Source of the DNA: a bacterium
GTDB taxonomy: Bacteria > Bacteroidota > Bacteroidia > Cytophagales > Thermonemataceae
Direction: 5' to 3'
Assembly: GCA_025362415.1 (NCBI GenBank)
Contig: JANYGM010000175.1
Coordinates: 1-8,368, forward strand
DNA length: 8,368 bases
The notes below the pieces were generated by a model, which made no database searches, was not told the origin of the DNA, and worked only from the letters and a program-made list of their open reading frames with translations. Of the stretch, positions 1 through 7,653 are shown one piece after another. Each line of letters starts with the position of its first letter. The first letter of the stretch is position 1. The position numbers and the translations under genes were made by a program.

Positions 1-19
1 CACAACTCACAATTCCACT

Positions 20-2347
20 ATGCGCTTTATTCTTTGTTTTTCTTTGCTTTTCATTTCTCTAAATGCTTTTTCACAACAAAAATTTACCATAAGCGGCTAT
101 ATCAAAGATGCCAGCAACGGAGAAGATTTGCAAGGCGCAACTGCACAAGATGAAAACACTAAAATTGGTGTTGTAAGCAATAATTATGGTTATTATGCGC
201 TTTCAGTACCTGCTGGAAATGTCAAAATAACCTATTCTTTTGTTGGTTTCAAATCAATAACAAAAGAGTTAAATCTTACCCAAAACACAGTTTTAGATAT
301 TCAGCTTTCTGATGAAGAACTGGAAGCCGCAGAAGTGGTGGCGGATAAGTTCAAACAAGAGCTTGAAAATACCCAAATGAGTACCGTAACACTTAGCGCA
401 AAAGAAATAAAAACTGTTCCTGTCATTTTTGGAGAGGTGGATTTGATTAAGATTTTGCAGCTAAAACCTGGCGTAAAGTCAGGTAGTGAAGGCTCGTCTG
501 GTTTGTATGTGCGTGGTGGTGGCGCAGACCAAAATCTGGTACTTTTAGATGAGGCAGTGGTTTATAATGCCTCCCATTTGTTTGGATTTTTTAGTATTTT
601 CAATGCTGATGCCGTTAAAAATGTTGATTTGTATAAAGGTGATTTCCCTGCCCAATATGGTGGCAGATTGTCGTCTGTGCTTGATGTCAAACTCAAAGAA
701 GGAAACAGCAAAAAACTCTCTGTTTCTGGTGGAATTGGGCTTATTTCTTCTCGTCTAACGGTAGAAGCTCCTATCCAAAAAGATAAATCTTCTTTTATTT
801 TCTCTGCACGCCGTACTTATTTTGATATTTTTACTCGTCAAATCAATAAAGCAAATGAAGGAAAACCTAAGGTAAATCCTATTCCTGACTATTATTTTTA
901 TGATATGAACCTCAAAATGAATTTTGTGGTAGGCAAGCGTGATAGGATTTTTGTGAGTGGTTATTTTGGGCGAGATGTTTTTAACTTTTCTAATAGAACC
1001 TTCAAATTTGATTTTGATTGGGGTAATACTACTGGTACTTTCCGTTGGAATAGAAACATTAGCCCAAAACTTTTTATGAATGTTTCTTTGGTTTATTCGG
1101 ATTATAAATACAAAATCAATAATTCTTTTGGTCAATTTAATTTTTCTATTGGCTCTGGCGTGAAAGATTACAACGGAAAAATTGATTTTGATTATGCTAT
1201 CAATAACAAAAATAACCTGCGTTTTGGTGTGCAAGCAACACAGCATTTATTTGAAATAGGGCGTACAAGTTTTACAAGTAATGATGGTAAAATTGATTTT
1301 CAGGCTGGCAAAGGGCTTGATGCCACAGAATATGGTGTGTATGTTAATGACGAATACGACATCAATGCACAATGGAAACTAAATGCTGGCTTGCGCTTGT
1401 CGGGGTTTAATCAAAATGGTAAATGGTATGGCGGACTTGAACCACGTATTGCGGCACGCTACAAAGTCAATGAGAAAATTTCTATCAAAGCTAGTGCCTC
1501 TCAAATGTACCAATATCTTAATCTTGTTTCTAATTCTGGGGCAAGTTTGCCTACTGATATTTGGTATCCAACGACAGGGAATTTTAAGCCGCAAATGTCG
1601 CAACAAGTAGCGGCTGGAGCAAGTTTTCTTTTGGGAAAAGAAGGGAAATATCTACTCTCAAACGAAATTTATTACAAAAAACTAGCTAATCAGGTTGATT
1701 TGAAAGATGGTGCGCAACTTTTTGCTAATGATAATCTAGAAAAAGAATTTGTTTTTGGGCGTGGTTGGGGTTATGGAAATGAAATTTACTTAGAAAAAAA
1801 ATCAGGTAAACTAACTGGTTGGATAGGTTACACTATTTCTTGGACAAAACGCCAATTTGCAGACAGTAGCAACGGAAATGGTCCTATCAATGGAGGAAAG
1901 ACATTTTATCCTAAATATGATAGTCGCCACGACTTGTCAATAGTTGCCGCTTATGCCATCAACGACAAATGGACATTCTCTGCTAATTTCGTCTATCGTA
2001 CAGGAAATGCTACTTCAATTCCTACGGATTTGTTTGTTTTGCAAGACATTACAGGAGCTGGTTTTGTGGCTGGTGGCGTGCAGGAAAGAAGTAATTTTCG
2101 CTTGCCTGCTTATCACAGAGCAGATTTGAATATTATCAGAAAAAGAAAACACAAATGGGGTGAGTCTGATTGGACTTTTAGCATTTATAATGTTTATAAT
2201 AGAAGAAATGCCTATTTTGTTTATATTGAAACCATTACACAAGATGATAATAATGTTCCTTTGCCTCCAACGGCACTTAGGCGTGTAGCCAAACAAGTAG
2301 CATTATTTCCTATTATTCCATCTATAACCTATAATTTCAAGTTTTAG
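20..2347 (+). CDS. TonB-dependent outer-membrane receptor with N-terminal carboxypeptidase-regulatory-like domain
   Basis: Outer-membrane, 22-strand-type receptor predicted to import a ligand using energy passed by TonB/ExbBD; the substrate cannot be read from the sequence. The 775-residue protein starts with a hydrophobic signal peptide (about residues 1-18, ending NAFSQ). A CarboxypepD_reg-like beta-sandwich follows at about 22-100 (ISGYIKDASNGEDLQGA, then SNNYGYYALSVPAG). The plug domain is at about 118-225, with LYVRGGG at 162-168 and FPAQYGGRLSSVLDV near its end. The rest is the barrel, ending in an aromatic C-terminus (YNFKF) as expected for BAM-assembled proteins. It is shorter than SusC proteins (about 1000 residues) and no SusD gene follows, so it is not a typical glycan SusCD system. 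The next gene is a DUF4249 lipoprotein, a common neighbour of this receptor class. The ATG is only 20 bases from the window edge, so its promoter is not visible. Family assignment is confident; ligand unknown. Confidence 0.93.
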   Translation: MRFILCFSLLFISLNAFSQQKFTISGYIKDASNGEDLQGATAQDENTKIGVVSNNYGYYALSVPAGNVKITYSFVGFKSITKELNLTQNTVLDIQLSDEELEAAEVVADKFKQELENTQMSTVTLSAKEIKTVPVIFGEVDLIKILQLKPGVKSGSEGSSGLYVRGGGADQNLVLLDEAVVYNASHLFGFFSIFNADAVKNVDLYKGDFPAQYGGRLSSVLDVKLKEGNSKKLSVSGGIGLISSRLTVEAPIQKDKSSFIFSARRTYFDIFTRQINKANEGKPKVNPIPDYYFYDMNLKMNFVVGKRDRIFVSGYFGRDVFNFSNRTFKFDFDWGNTTGTFRWNRNISPKLFMNVSLVYSDYKYKINNSFGQFNFSIGSGVKDYNGKIDFDYAINNKNNLRFGVQATQHLFEIGRTSFTSNDGKIDFQAGKGLDATEYGVYVNDEYDINAQWKLNAGLRLSGFNQNGKWYGGLEPRIAARYKVNEKISIKASASQMYQYLNLVSNSGASLPTDIWYPTTGNFKPQMSQQVAAGASFLLGKEGKYLLSNEIYYKKLANQVDLKDGAQLFANDNLEKEFVFGRGWGYGNEIYLEKKSGKLTGWIGYTISWTKRQFADSSNGNGPINGGKTFYPKYDSRHDLSIVAAYAINDKWTFSANFVYRTGNATSIPTDLFVLQDITGAGFVAGGVQERSNFRLPAYHRADLNIIRKRKHKWGESDWTFSIYNVYNRRNAYFVYIETITQDDNNVPLPPTALRRVAKQVALFPIIPSITYNFKF

Positions 2348-2355
2348 ATTACATA

Positions 2356-2400
2356 ATATCAAGACCTTCAAGGTTTTTGAAACCTTGAAGGTCTTGATAT
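2356..2400. repeat. Perfect 21-bp inverted repeat with 3-nt loop, nested palindrome
   Basis: Left arm 2356-2376 and right arm 2380-2400 are exact reverse complements around the loop TTG. Each arm contains its own small palindrome, ACCTT-C-AAGGT, so the element can fold as one long hairpin or two short ones. A further partial copy of the right arm, TTGAAGGTCT, occurs at 2400-2409 (also at 2385-2394). It begins 8 bases after the receptor stop codon. There is no T-run after it, so it is not a canonical intrinsic terminator, although the stem could still stabilise the receptor mRNA 3' end or reduce read-through into the DUF4249 gene. I recall similar ACCTTCAAGG-type palindromes between genes in many Bacteroidota genomes, but this was not searched. 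Confidence 0.85.
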
Positions 2401-2419
2401 TGAAGGTCTAATAAGTTTG
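2394..2419 (+). promoter_or_regulatory. Possible Bacteroidota-type promoter for the DUF4249 gene
   Basis: TAAGTTTG at 2412-2419 fits the Bacteroidota -7 consensus TAnnTTTG exactly. The -33 element is weak: the nearest TTG (2394-2396, in the right arm of the inverted repeat) is 15 bases upstream, shorter than the usual spacing, and another TTG at 2385-2387 is 24 bases away. It would let the lipoprotein gene be transcribed separately from the receptor, with a leader of about 50 nt. Tentative. Confidence 0.3.
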
Positions 2420-2474
2420 ATTCGTATTTCTACAAACTACCATTTAACATAAAAAAAACAAAAAATATTTTCAA

Positions 2475-3356
2475 ATGACCCATATAAAACTAATTGTTAT
2501 CCTATTAATATTTTTTCTTTATTCTTGTAATTTAGAAAGTAATATTGACATAGAATTACCAAAAAGTAAAAGTCAATTAGTCGTAGAATGTTATTTGGAA
2601 CACGGGAAACCTTATCAATTATTGCTTACGGAAACTGTATCTTACCTTGACCCTGCAATTAATATTCCTAATACTTATGCCCAATTCAACTTGCCACAAG
2701 TAAAAGATGCACTTGTTTACATAACGCATAATAACCATATAGTGGCACTTCAATATAGAATGGATGGCGACTTGAGTAACAATAAAGTTTTTAATTATAC
2801 TTCTAGAGAACTTGTGGATAGCACTCAAAAAGGAGATTATACACTTTTGATAAAAGATACAAAAGGCAGGGAAATTACCGCAAAAACATATTTTTTACCA
2901 AAAATACGAATGCAAGAGGTAAATTGGAAATTTCAGTCTGATAATAATATTGTTGATAGCCTAAAAAAAGCATCAATTTTGGTAATTCACGACAAATTTA
3001 GTACAACACAGTTTCAACGCTTACAAATAGGACAAGCATTAAGTAAACGCCCTAATGTTGATACTGATACGTTTAGAGTAAATAAAGCTATTGTAGATTT
3101 AGAATATCCTAGTTTTGGAAGTAATAATTATCTTAGCATAGGAACGACCTATTATTTCAATAAAAAAGATACGCTTTATGTGCGTCTTTTCAATATGGAA
3201 AAACAATGGTACGACTACAGAGAGAGCGTTTTAGCATCTAAAGCTGCAAATGAAAGCCCTTTTGCACAACCCACTAGGATTATTTCTGGTGTGACAGGTG
3301 GTTTAGGAATTTTTACAACACTTGTTTATGATAAAAAAACAATCATTATAAAATAA
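2475..3356 (+). CDS. DUF4249 family lipoprotein, receptor-associated
   Basis: Predicted surface or periplasmic lipoprotein of the DUF4249 family; the molecular function of the family is not established. The N-terminus is a lipoprotein signal with hydrophobic residues 6-15 and a LYSC lipobox, making Cys18 the lipidated residue. The mature start (NLESNIDIELP) leads into the usual DUF4249 opening, a beta-strand segment QLVVECYLEHGKPYQLLLTE at about 34-53. Near the C-terminus PFAQP (262-266) and GGLGIF (275-280) match the family's characteristic ending. At 293 residues it is within the family's normal size and looks intact. It lies 127 bp downstream of the TonB-dependent receptor, with the inverted repeat between them. 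By analogy with many Bacteroidota loci the two are expected to work together at the outer membrane, but that is inference. The ATG follows an A-rich leader with no Shine-Dalgarno sequence, as is normal in this phylum. Confidence 0.88.
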   Translation: MTHIKLIVILLIFFLYSCNLESNIDIELPKSKSQLVVECYLEHGKPYQLLLTETVSYLDPAINIPNTYAQFNLPQVKDALVYITHNNHIVALQYRMDGDLSNNKVFNYTSRELVDSTQKGDYTLLIKDTKGREITAKTYFLPKIRMQEVNWKFQSDNNIVDSLKKASILVIHDKFSTTQFQRLQIGQALSKRPNVDTDTFRVNKAIVDLEYPSFGSNNYLSIGTTYYFNKKDTLYVRLFNMEKQWYDYRESVLASKAANESPFAQPTRIISGVTGGLGIFTTLVYDKKTIIIK

Positions 3357-3397
3357 AAAATAACATTGGTTTAGTTGCTTTGTAATACTTCCACAAA

Positions 3398-3476
3398 GCA
3401 CGCAGATGACACAGATTAGACTGATTTTTACAGATAAAATCCGTGTTTATCCGTAAAATCTGTGTTATCAGCGTGC
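3398..3476. repeat. 79-bp imperfect inverted repeat between genes
   Basis: Outer arms 3398-3417 and 3457-3476 pair at 18 of 20 positions (left GCACGCAGATGACACAGATT). Inner arms 3428-3438 (TTACAGATAAA) and 3446-3456 pair at 10 of 11. The left side carries about 10 extra bases (3418-3427) that would bulge out. The apex is about 7 bases. This is different from the repeat at 2356. The words CACAGATT, GATAAA and ATCCGTG resemble a dispersed palindrome I recall from Bacteroidota intergenic regions. It has no T-run and encodes nothing, so it is probably a REP-like dispersed element that may also act as an mRNA 3'-end structure. Confidence 0.8.
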
Positions 3477-3503
3477 AAAACATATCCAGAAAATCCTTAA
3501 AAT

Positions 3504-3956
3504 ATGGAAATTTTTATAATAGTCAATATTATTGGCGTAGTTTTTTGGGTAGATGCGTCACGTTGCTCTGAAGATTCTCGGACAAGCTCAATGTATTATT
3601 TTCCTATTTTGTTTATTCTAATTGAGATTTTTATTGGTCATCATATAAGTAGTTATGTTTCTGTCCCTTTATATTTTATTTCTTTATGTATTTATGGTGT
3701 TTTATCTTCACAGTTTCACTCTAGCTACAATGATGGAGTAGGGAGATCTTGGCGTTTACTTTTAATGGGCATAAATGTATTGATAACCACAGGAGTTATG
3801 GTTCTTATTATGCTATATAACATAGTAAATACAGGAGAAAATATAAATATATTAAGCATATTGGGAGGCGTTTTTTACGTTATTGTATGTGGTGTAATGA
3901 CATTAGTAGTTTACTCTACGATAGTAGAAATAATAAATTTGAAGAATACAAAATAA
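3504..3956 (+). CDS. Hypothetical multi-pass inner-membrane protein
   Basis: I do not recognise a family. The 150-residue product is strongly hydrophobic, with likely membrane segments at about 2-17, 31-46, 52-68, 84-107 and 116-141. The longest soluble loops are at 18-30 (DASRCSEDSRTSS) and 69-83 (SQFHSSYNDGVGRSW), and a short Lys-containing tail (NLKNTK) ends the protein. There are no evident catalytic or metal-binding motifs. The uninterrupted frame combined with a regular hydrophobic pattern supports a real gene, although AT-rich DNA naturally favours hydrophobic codons. It stands alone between a palindromic repeat and the mfd promoter region, 103 bp before mfd. No clear TAnnTTTG promoter was found upstream and there is no terminator-like hairpin after it. 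Confidence 0.65.
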   Translation: MEIFIIVNIIGVVFWVDASRCSEDSRTSSMYYFPILFILIEIFIGHHISSYVSVPLYFISLCIYGVLSSQFHSSYNDGVGRSWRLLLMGINVLITTGVMVLIMLYNIVNTGENINILSILGGVFYVIVCGVMTLVVYSTIVEIINLKNTK

Positions 3957-4033
3957 TTATTTTAATCAAATTTCACTTACAAAAACATAAAACAATTTAC
4001 TCAAATTCTAGCTTTTATTCTCGTAAAATTCCT

Positions 4034-4041
4034 TAAATTTG
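4034..4041 (+). promoter_or_regulatory. Probable -7 promoter element of mfd
   Basis: TAAATTTG matches the Bacteroidota -7 consensus TAnnTTTG exactly and lies 18 bases before the TTG start of mfd. A -33 TTG is missing at the expected distance; TTTT at 4013-4016 (17-base gap) is the closest. If it is used, transcription would begin around 4046-4049, giving a very short leader of about 11-14 nt before the start at 4060. Confidence 0.5.
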
Positions 4042-4059
4042 CAACAAAAAAGCTAAAAA

Positions 4060-7000
4060 TTGACCCATTTGAAACCTCAAGAACTTCTTTCTCTCTATCA
4101 AAATGATGCTTTTGTGCAAATTCTCATACAAAAGCTAAAAATTGATACTAATATTCCCAAAATTTATCTAAAAGGGCTTGTCGGCTCGTTAGATACGTTT
4201 TTTGTTGCTGCTAATTTCTTACAAAATAACACACAAAATCAACTTATTATCCTTCACGACAAAGAAGAAGCCTCTTATGTGCATTTTGACCTCCAAAATA
4301 TCCTTCCAGAAAAAGAAATTTTGTTCTTTCCTACCTCTTATAAACGCCCTTACGAATACACAGAAGTAGAAAATGCTAATGTTTTGATGCGTGCAGAAGT
4401 CCTAAATAAAGTTAGTCAAAACGTCAATAAAATCAAAGAAGGAGAAATTATTATCACTTATCCAGAGGCTTTGAGTGAGAAAGTTATTAACAAAAAAAGC
4501 CTGCTAGAACATACCTACACCGCCAAAAAAGGAGAGAATTTAGATACTAATTTCCTTGCTGATTTGCTTGTGAAGTACGAATTTGAAAGAACGGACTTTG
4601 TTTATGAAGCAGGGCAGTTTGCGGCTCGTGGTGGTATTTTTGATGTTTTTTCTTTTGCTAATGATTTGCCGTATAGAATTGAGCTTTTTGGAAATGAAAT
4701 TGAAAGTATCCGCACTTTTGACCCAGAAACACAGCTTTCTGTCAATGAAGTTACTAAAATTGCTATTGTTCCTAACACACAAACCAAGTTTTTATTAGAA
4801 ACTCGTGAAAGTTTACTAGAATTTTTGCCTGTTAATACGCATATTTGGGCAAAAAATCTCACTCAAACATTAGAAATGCTTACTAAATGCTTTGATAAAG
4901 TAGAAAAAACATTCAAAGAAAATACAGAAAATACAGATATTAAAATCATTTCTGACCCTGAATTACTGTTTGAAACCAAAAAATCTTTCCTAAAACACTT
5001 AGAAAAATATCCTCTTATTGAGTTTGGGAAGACTTTTTATAATAAAAAAACAGAAGTTTTAGAATATCCTTCTGCGCCTCAACCCTCTTTCAATAAAGAT
5101 TTTAATTTGCTTGTGAAGGATTTGATGCAAAAACAAAATGAAAATTATACTTGTCTTATTGCCTCTGATTCTTTCAAACAATTAGAAAGATTACAAACTA
5201 TTTTTGAAGAAACTAATGTAAATCTTAAAATAAAACCTTTCCCAGCATCTCTTAGAGAGGGTTTTATTGATAAAAATCTTCAAATTGTTTGCTACACAGA
5301 CCACCAAATATTTGAAAGATTTTACCGCTACAAAGTCAAGCAGCGTTATTCTAAATCTCGTGCCATTACGCTCAAAGAATTGCGCACAATGCAACCAGGC
5401 GACTATGTAACGCATATTGATTATGGTATTGGGCGTTTTGCAGGACTTGAAAAAATGGAAATAAACGGCAAAATGCAGGAAACTATCCGCCTTGTTTACA
5501 AGGATAATGACCTTCTTTATGTCAATATTCAGGCTTTACATAAGGTTTCTAAGCATACAGGCAAAGAAGGTGAAAACGTGAGTATCAGCAAGTTAGGCTC
5601 GCCTGAATGGGATAACAAAAAAGCCAAAGTTAAAAAGAATATCAAAGATATTGCCAAAGAACTTATTTCATTATATGCCAAAAGACGTGTTGCAAGTGGG
5701 TTTGCCTTTGCGGAAGATGACTTTTTGCAGGCAGAATTAGAGTCTTCTTTTATCTATGAAGACACGCCCGACCAAGCAAAAGCCACCGCCGACGTAAAAG
5801 CAGATATGGAAAAGCCCAACCCTATGGATAGGCTTGTGTGTGGTGATGTGGGTTTTGGTAAGACTGAAATAGCTATTAGGGCAGCTTTTAAGGCGGTTTG
5901 TAATGGTAAACAAGCCGCTATACTCGTTCCTACGACTATTTTGGCTATGCAACATTTTCGTACTTTCTCTGAAAGACTAGAGAAATTGCCTTGTACGGTG
6001 GAATATATCAACCGTTTTAAGACTGCAAAACAAATAAAAACTACGTTAGAACGTGTTGCAGATGGCAAAGTTGATATATTGATAGGCACGCACAGCATCT
6101 TAAATAAAAACATTGTTTTTAAAAATTTGGGGCTTTTGGTGATAGATGAAGAGCAAAAATTTGGAGTAAAATCAAAAGAAAGGATTAAAGAAATGCGCTT
6201 TAATGTGGATTGTTTGACACTTACGGCTACGCCAATACCTCGTACCCTGCATTTTTCGTTGATGGGAGCTAGAGATTTGTCTATTATTGCTACGCCGCCG
6301 CCCAACCGCCAACCTGTCACTACTGAAATACAAACATTCAAAGAAGATTTTATTAGAGATGCCATTAGTCACGAATTAAGGCGTGGCGGGCAGGTTTTCT
6401 TTGTGCATAATAGAGTAAAAGACATTGAGGCAATAGGAAATATCATTTTGCGCCTTGTGCCTGATGCTCGTATAGGCATAGCACACGGACAAATGGAAGG
6501 CGGAAAACTAGAAAAAATTATGGCTAAATTCATTGATAATGAGTTTGATGTATTGATTTCTACAAATATTATTGAGTCTGGTTTGGATATTCCAAACGCC
6601 AATACTATTATCATCAATCACGCTCATATGCACGGGCTTTCAGACCTGCACCAAATGCGTGGGCGTGTGGGAAGGAGCAATAAAAAGGCATTTTGTTATT
6701 TGCTTGTGCCTTCTATGGCATCTCTGACGCAAGAATCACGCAAAAGATTGCAAACTTTAGAAGAGTTTTCTGATTTGGGAGATGGTTTTAAGGTGGCAAT
6801 GCGAGATTTGGACATTAGGGGTGCAGGCAATTTGCTTGGGTCGGAGCAAAGCGGTTTTATCAATGATTTGGGCTTTGAAACCTATCACAAAATTTTAGAT
6901 GAGGCTATCCAAGAACTCAAAGAAACGGAGTTTAGAGAGCTTTTTTCTACAGAAATTTCTACTAAAAAACTGGTCAGAGATTGCGTTATTGAAACAGATT

Positions 7001-7425
7001 TGCAACTTCTTATCCCTGATGATTACGTTAAAAGCATTTCTGAACGTCTTTCTTTGTATAATCAACTAGATAACATCAAAACTGAAGAAGATTTGGTAAA
7101 ATTTAGCACAGAAATACAAGACCGTTTTGGAAATATCCCTGTTGAAGTGCTTGATTTGGTGGAAGTTGTGCGTTTGCGTTGGCTTGCTGTGCAGATTGGC
7201 TTTGAGAAACTATCTATTAAGAACGCTGTAATGAGAGGTTTTTTCACTACTAGTAATCAAAAGGAGTATTTTCAGTCTGATATGTTTGGTAAAGTGATTA
7301 TGTTTGTTCAAAATCACGCTAAAACGGTGCGCCTGCGTGAGGTAAATAAAAAACAAATGCTCATTTTTGATGAAATAACCACTATTTCAAAGGGAATAAA
7401 GAGTTTGAAAGGGATTTTGGGATAG
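4060..7425 (+). CDS. mfd: Transcription-repair coupling factor Mfd
   Basis: Cytoplasmic ATP-dependent DNA translocase that recognises RNA polymerase stalled at lesions, displaces it and recruits UvrA for nucleotide excision repair. At 1121 residues it is full length. The UvrB-like N-terminal module is seen with GQFAARGGIFDVFSF at about 185-199. The RNA-polymerase-interacting CarD-like domain begins at about 440 (PGDYVTHIDYGIGRFAGLE from 446). Translocase motifs are intact: Walker A GDVGFGKTE (595-603), DEEQ (696-699), TATPIPRT (722-729), IIESGLDIPNA (837-847) and QMRGRVGR (865-872). The C-terminal TRCF domain is at about 970-1070 (LLIPDDYVKSISERLSLYNQL). An in-frame TAA at 4054-4056 blocks any earlier start and the first ATG is over 100 codons in, so translation must begin at TTG 4060 or TTG 4069 (the latter giving MKPQELLSLYQ). 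It appears monocistronic with its own promoter; the nearest intrinsic terminator downstream is at 7619-7653. Confidence 0.97.
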   Translation: MTHLKPQELLSLYQNDAFVQILIQKLKIDTNIPKIYLKGLVGSLDTFFVAANFLQNNTQNQLIILHDKEEASYVHFDLQNILPEKEILFFPTSYKRPYEYTEVENANVLMRAEVLNKVSQNVNKIKEGEIIITYPEALSEKVINKKSLLEHTYTAKKGENLDTNFLADLLVKYEFERTDFVYEAGQFAARGGIFDVFSFANDLPYRIELFGNEIESIRTFDPETQLSVNEVTKIAIVPNTQTKFLLETRESLLEFLPVNTHIWAKNLTQTLEMLTKCFDKVEKTFKENTENTDIKIISDPELLFETKKSFLKHLEKYPLIEFGKTFYNKKTEVLEYPSAPQPSFNKDFNLLVKDLMQKQNENYTCLIASDSFKQLERLQTIFEETNVNLKIKPFPASLREGFIDKNLQIVCYTDHQIFERFYRYKVKQRYSKSRAITLKELRTMQPGDYVTHIDYGIGRFAGLEKMEINGKMQETIRLVYKDNDLLYVNIQALHKVSKHTGKEGENVSISKLGSPEWDNKKAKVKKNIKDIAKELISLYAKRRVASGFAFAEDDFLQAELESSFIYEDTPDQAKATADVKADMEKPNPMDRLVCGDVGFGKTEIAIRAAFKAVCNGKQAAILVPTTILAMQHFRTFSERLEKLPCTVEYINRFKTAKQIKTTLERVADGKVDILIGTHSILNKNIVFKNLGLLVIDEEQKFGVKSKERIKEMRFNVDCLTLTATPIPRTLHFSLMGARDLSIIATPPPNRQPVTTEIQTFKEDFIRDAISHELRRGGQVFFVHNRVKDIEAIGNIILRLVPDARIGIAHGQMEGGKLEKIMAKFIDNEFDVLISTNIIESGLDIPNANTIIINHAHMHGLSDLHQMRGRVGRSNKKAFCYLLVPSMASLTQESRKRLQTLEEFSDLGDGFKVAMRDLDIRGAGNLLGSEQSGFINDLGFETYHKILDEAIQELKETEFRELFSTEISTKKLVRDCVIETDLQLLIPDDYVKSISERLSLYNQLDNIKTEEDLVKFSTEIQDRFGNIPVEVLDLVEVVRLRWLAVQIGFEKLSIKNAVMRGFFTTSNQKEYFQSDMFGKVIMFVQNHAKTVRLREVNKKQMLIFDEITTISKGIKSLKGILG

Positions 7426-7536
7426 GAAATAAAACAAAAACAATTTTATTGGAAAAAATACAATTACTCAAATATAGCAGAAAAAGAGGTGTTCATTTAA
7501 TTTCTGTTTCTAAGCCTTACTATTTTTATCAAATTC

Positions 7537-7567
7537 TTGCAAAAGTCAAACCTTTTACCTACATTTG
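7537..7567 (+). promoter_or_regulatory. Bacteroidota-type promoter inside the intergenic region
   Basis: TTG at 7537-7539, a 20-base spacer and TACATTTG at 7560-7567 match the -33/-7 arrangement TTG-N17-23-TAnnTTTG. The predicted transcription start is around 7571-7575, directly at a hairpin and about 45 bases before an intrinsic terminator. No start codon lies between the promoter and the terminator, which points to a non-coding product. Confidence 0.5.
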
Positions 7568-7572
7568 ACGTT

Positions 7573-7653
7573 CAATTATAAGTTTTCATAATTGTAAGTT
7601 TTTGATTAGTTAGGTTTTAGACTTTACGGCTTTTGGCGGTAAAGTCTTTTTTT
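7573..7653 (+). ncRNA. Candidate small RNA (~80 nt), + strand
   Basis: Predicted from signals only. Downstream of the promoter at 7537-7567 comes a 7-bp hairpin (CAATTAT 7573-7579 with ATAATTG 7588-7594, 8-nt loop). A single-stranded linker of about 24 nt (7595-7618) follows, and then the terminator hairpin with its T-run. There is no ATG in the transcript. The alternative is that this is simply the far 3' end of the mfd message, the terminator lying 194 bases after the mfd stop. A 3'-UTR-derived small RNA would satisfy both readings. I do not recognise it as a known RNA family (it does not resemble 6S, tmRNA or SRP RNA). Confidence 0.4.
7619..7653 (+). terminator. Intrinsic terminator, + strand
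   Basis: AGACTTTAC (7619-7627) pairs perfectly with GTAAAGTCT (7639-7647). Two further G-C pairs are possible above a G-G mismatch (7629-7630 with 7636-7637). A run of seven T follows (7647-7653). The T-run is on the + side only, so it acts on + strand transcripts: mfd read-through and/or the small RNA starting near 7573. Confidence 0.82.

Noticed and set aside
755..1246. Open - strand frame of 163 codons inside the receptor gene
   Set aside because: It is antisense to the barrel-coding region, with no recognisable domain, and the + frame is a clear receptor.
2356..2400. Inverted repeat as a standard intrinsic terminator
   Set aside because: The stem is strong, but there is no T-run on either side, so it was listed as a repeat.
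20..3356. SusC/SusD glycan-uptake pair
   Set aside because: The receptor is much shorter than SusC, and the partner has DUF4249 rather than SusD/RagB features.
3398..3476. CRISPR array
   Set aside because: There is a single inverted repeat, with no regularly spaced identical direct repeats.
5754..6365. Long open frame on the - strand inside mfd (203 codons)
   Set aside because: It lies opposite the conserved translocase domain of mfd, whose + frame carries every expected motif. The antisense translation has no domain features.
7428..7450. Hairpin just after the mfd stop as a terminator
   Set aside because: Seven A-T-only pairs with a 9-nt loop, followed by A-rich rather than T-rich sequence; too weak.
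7469..7476. TATATTTG on the - strand, a possible antisense promoter into the 3' end of mfd
   Set aside because: The -7 word fits, but there is no TTG at the -33 distance on that strand.
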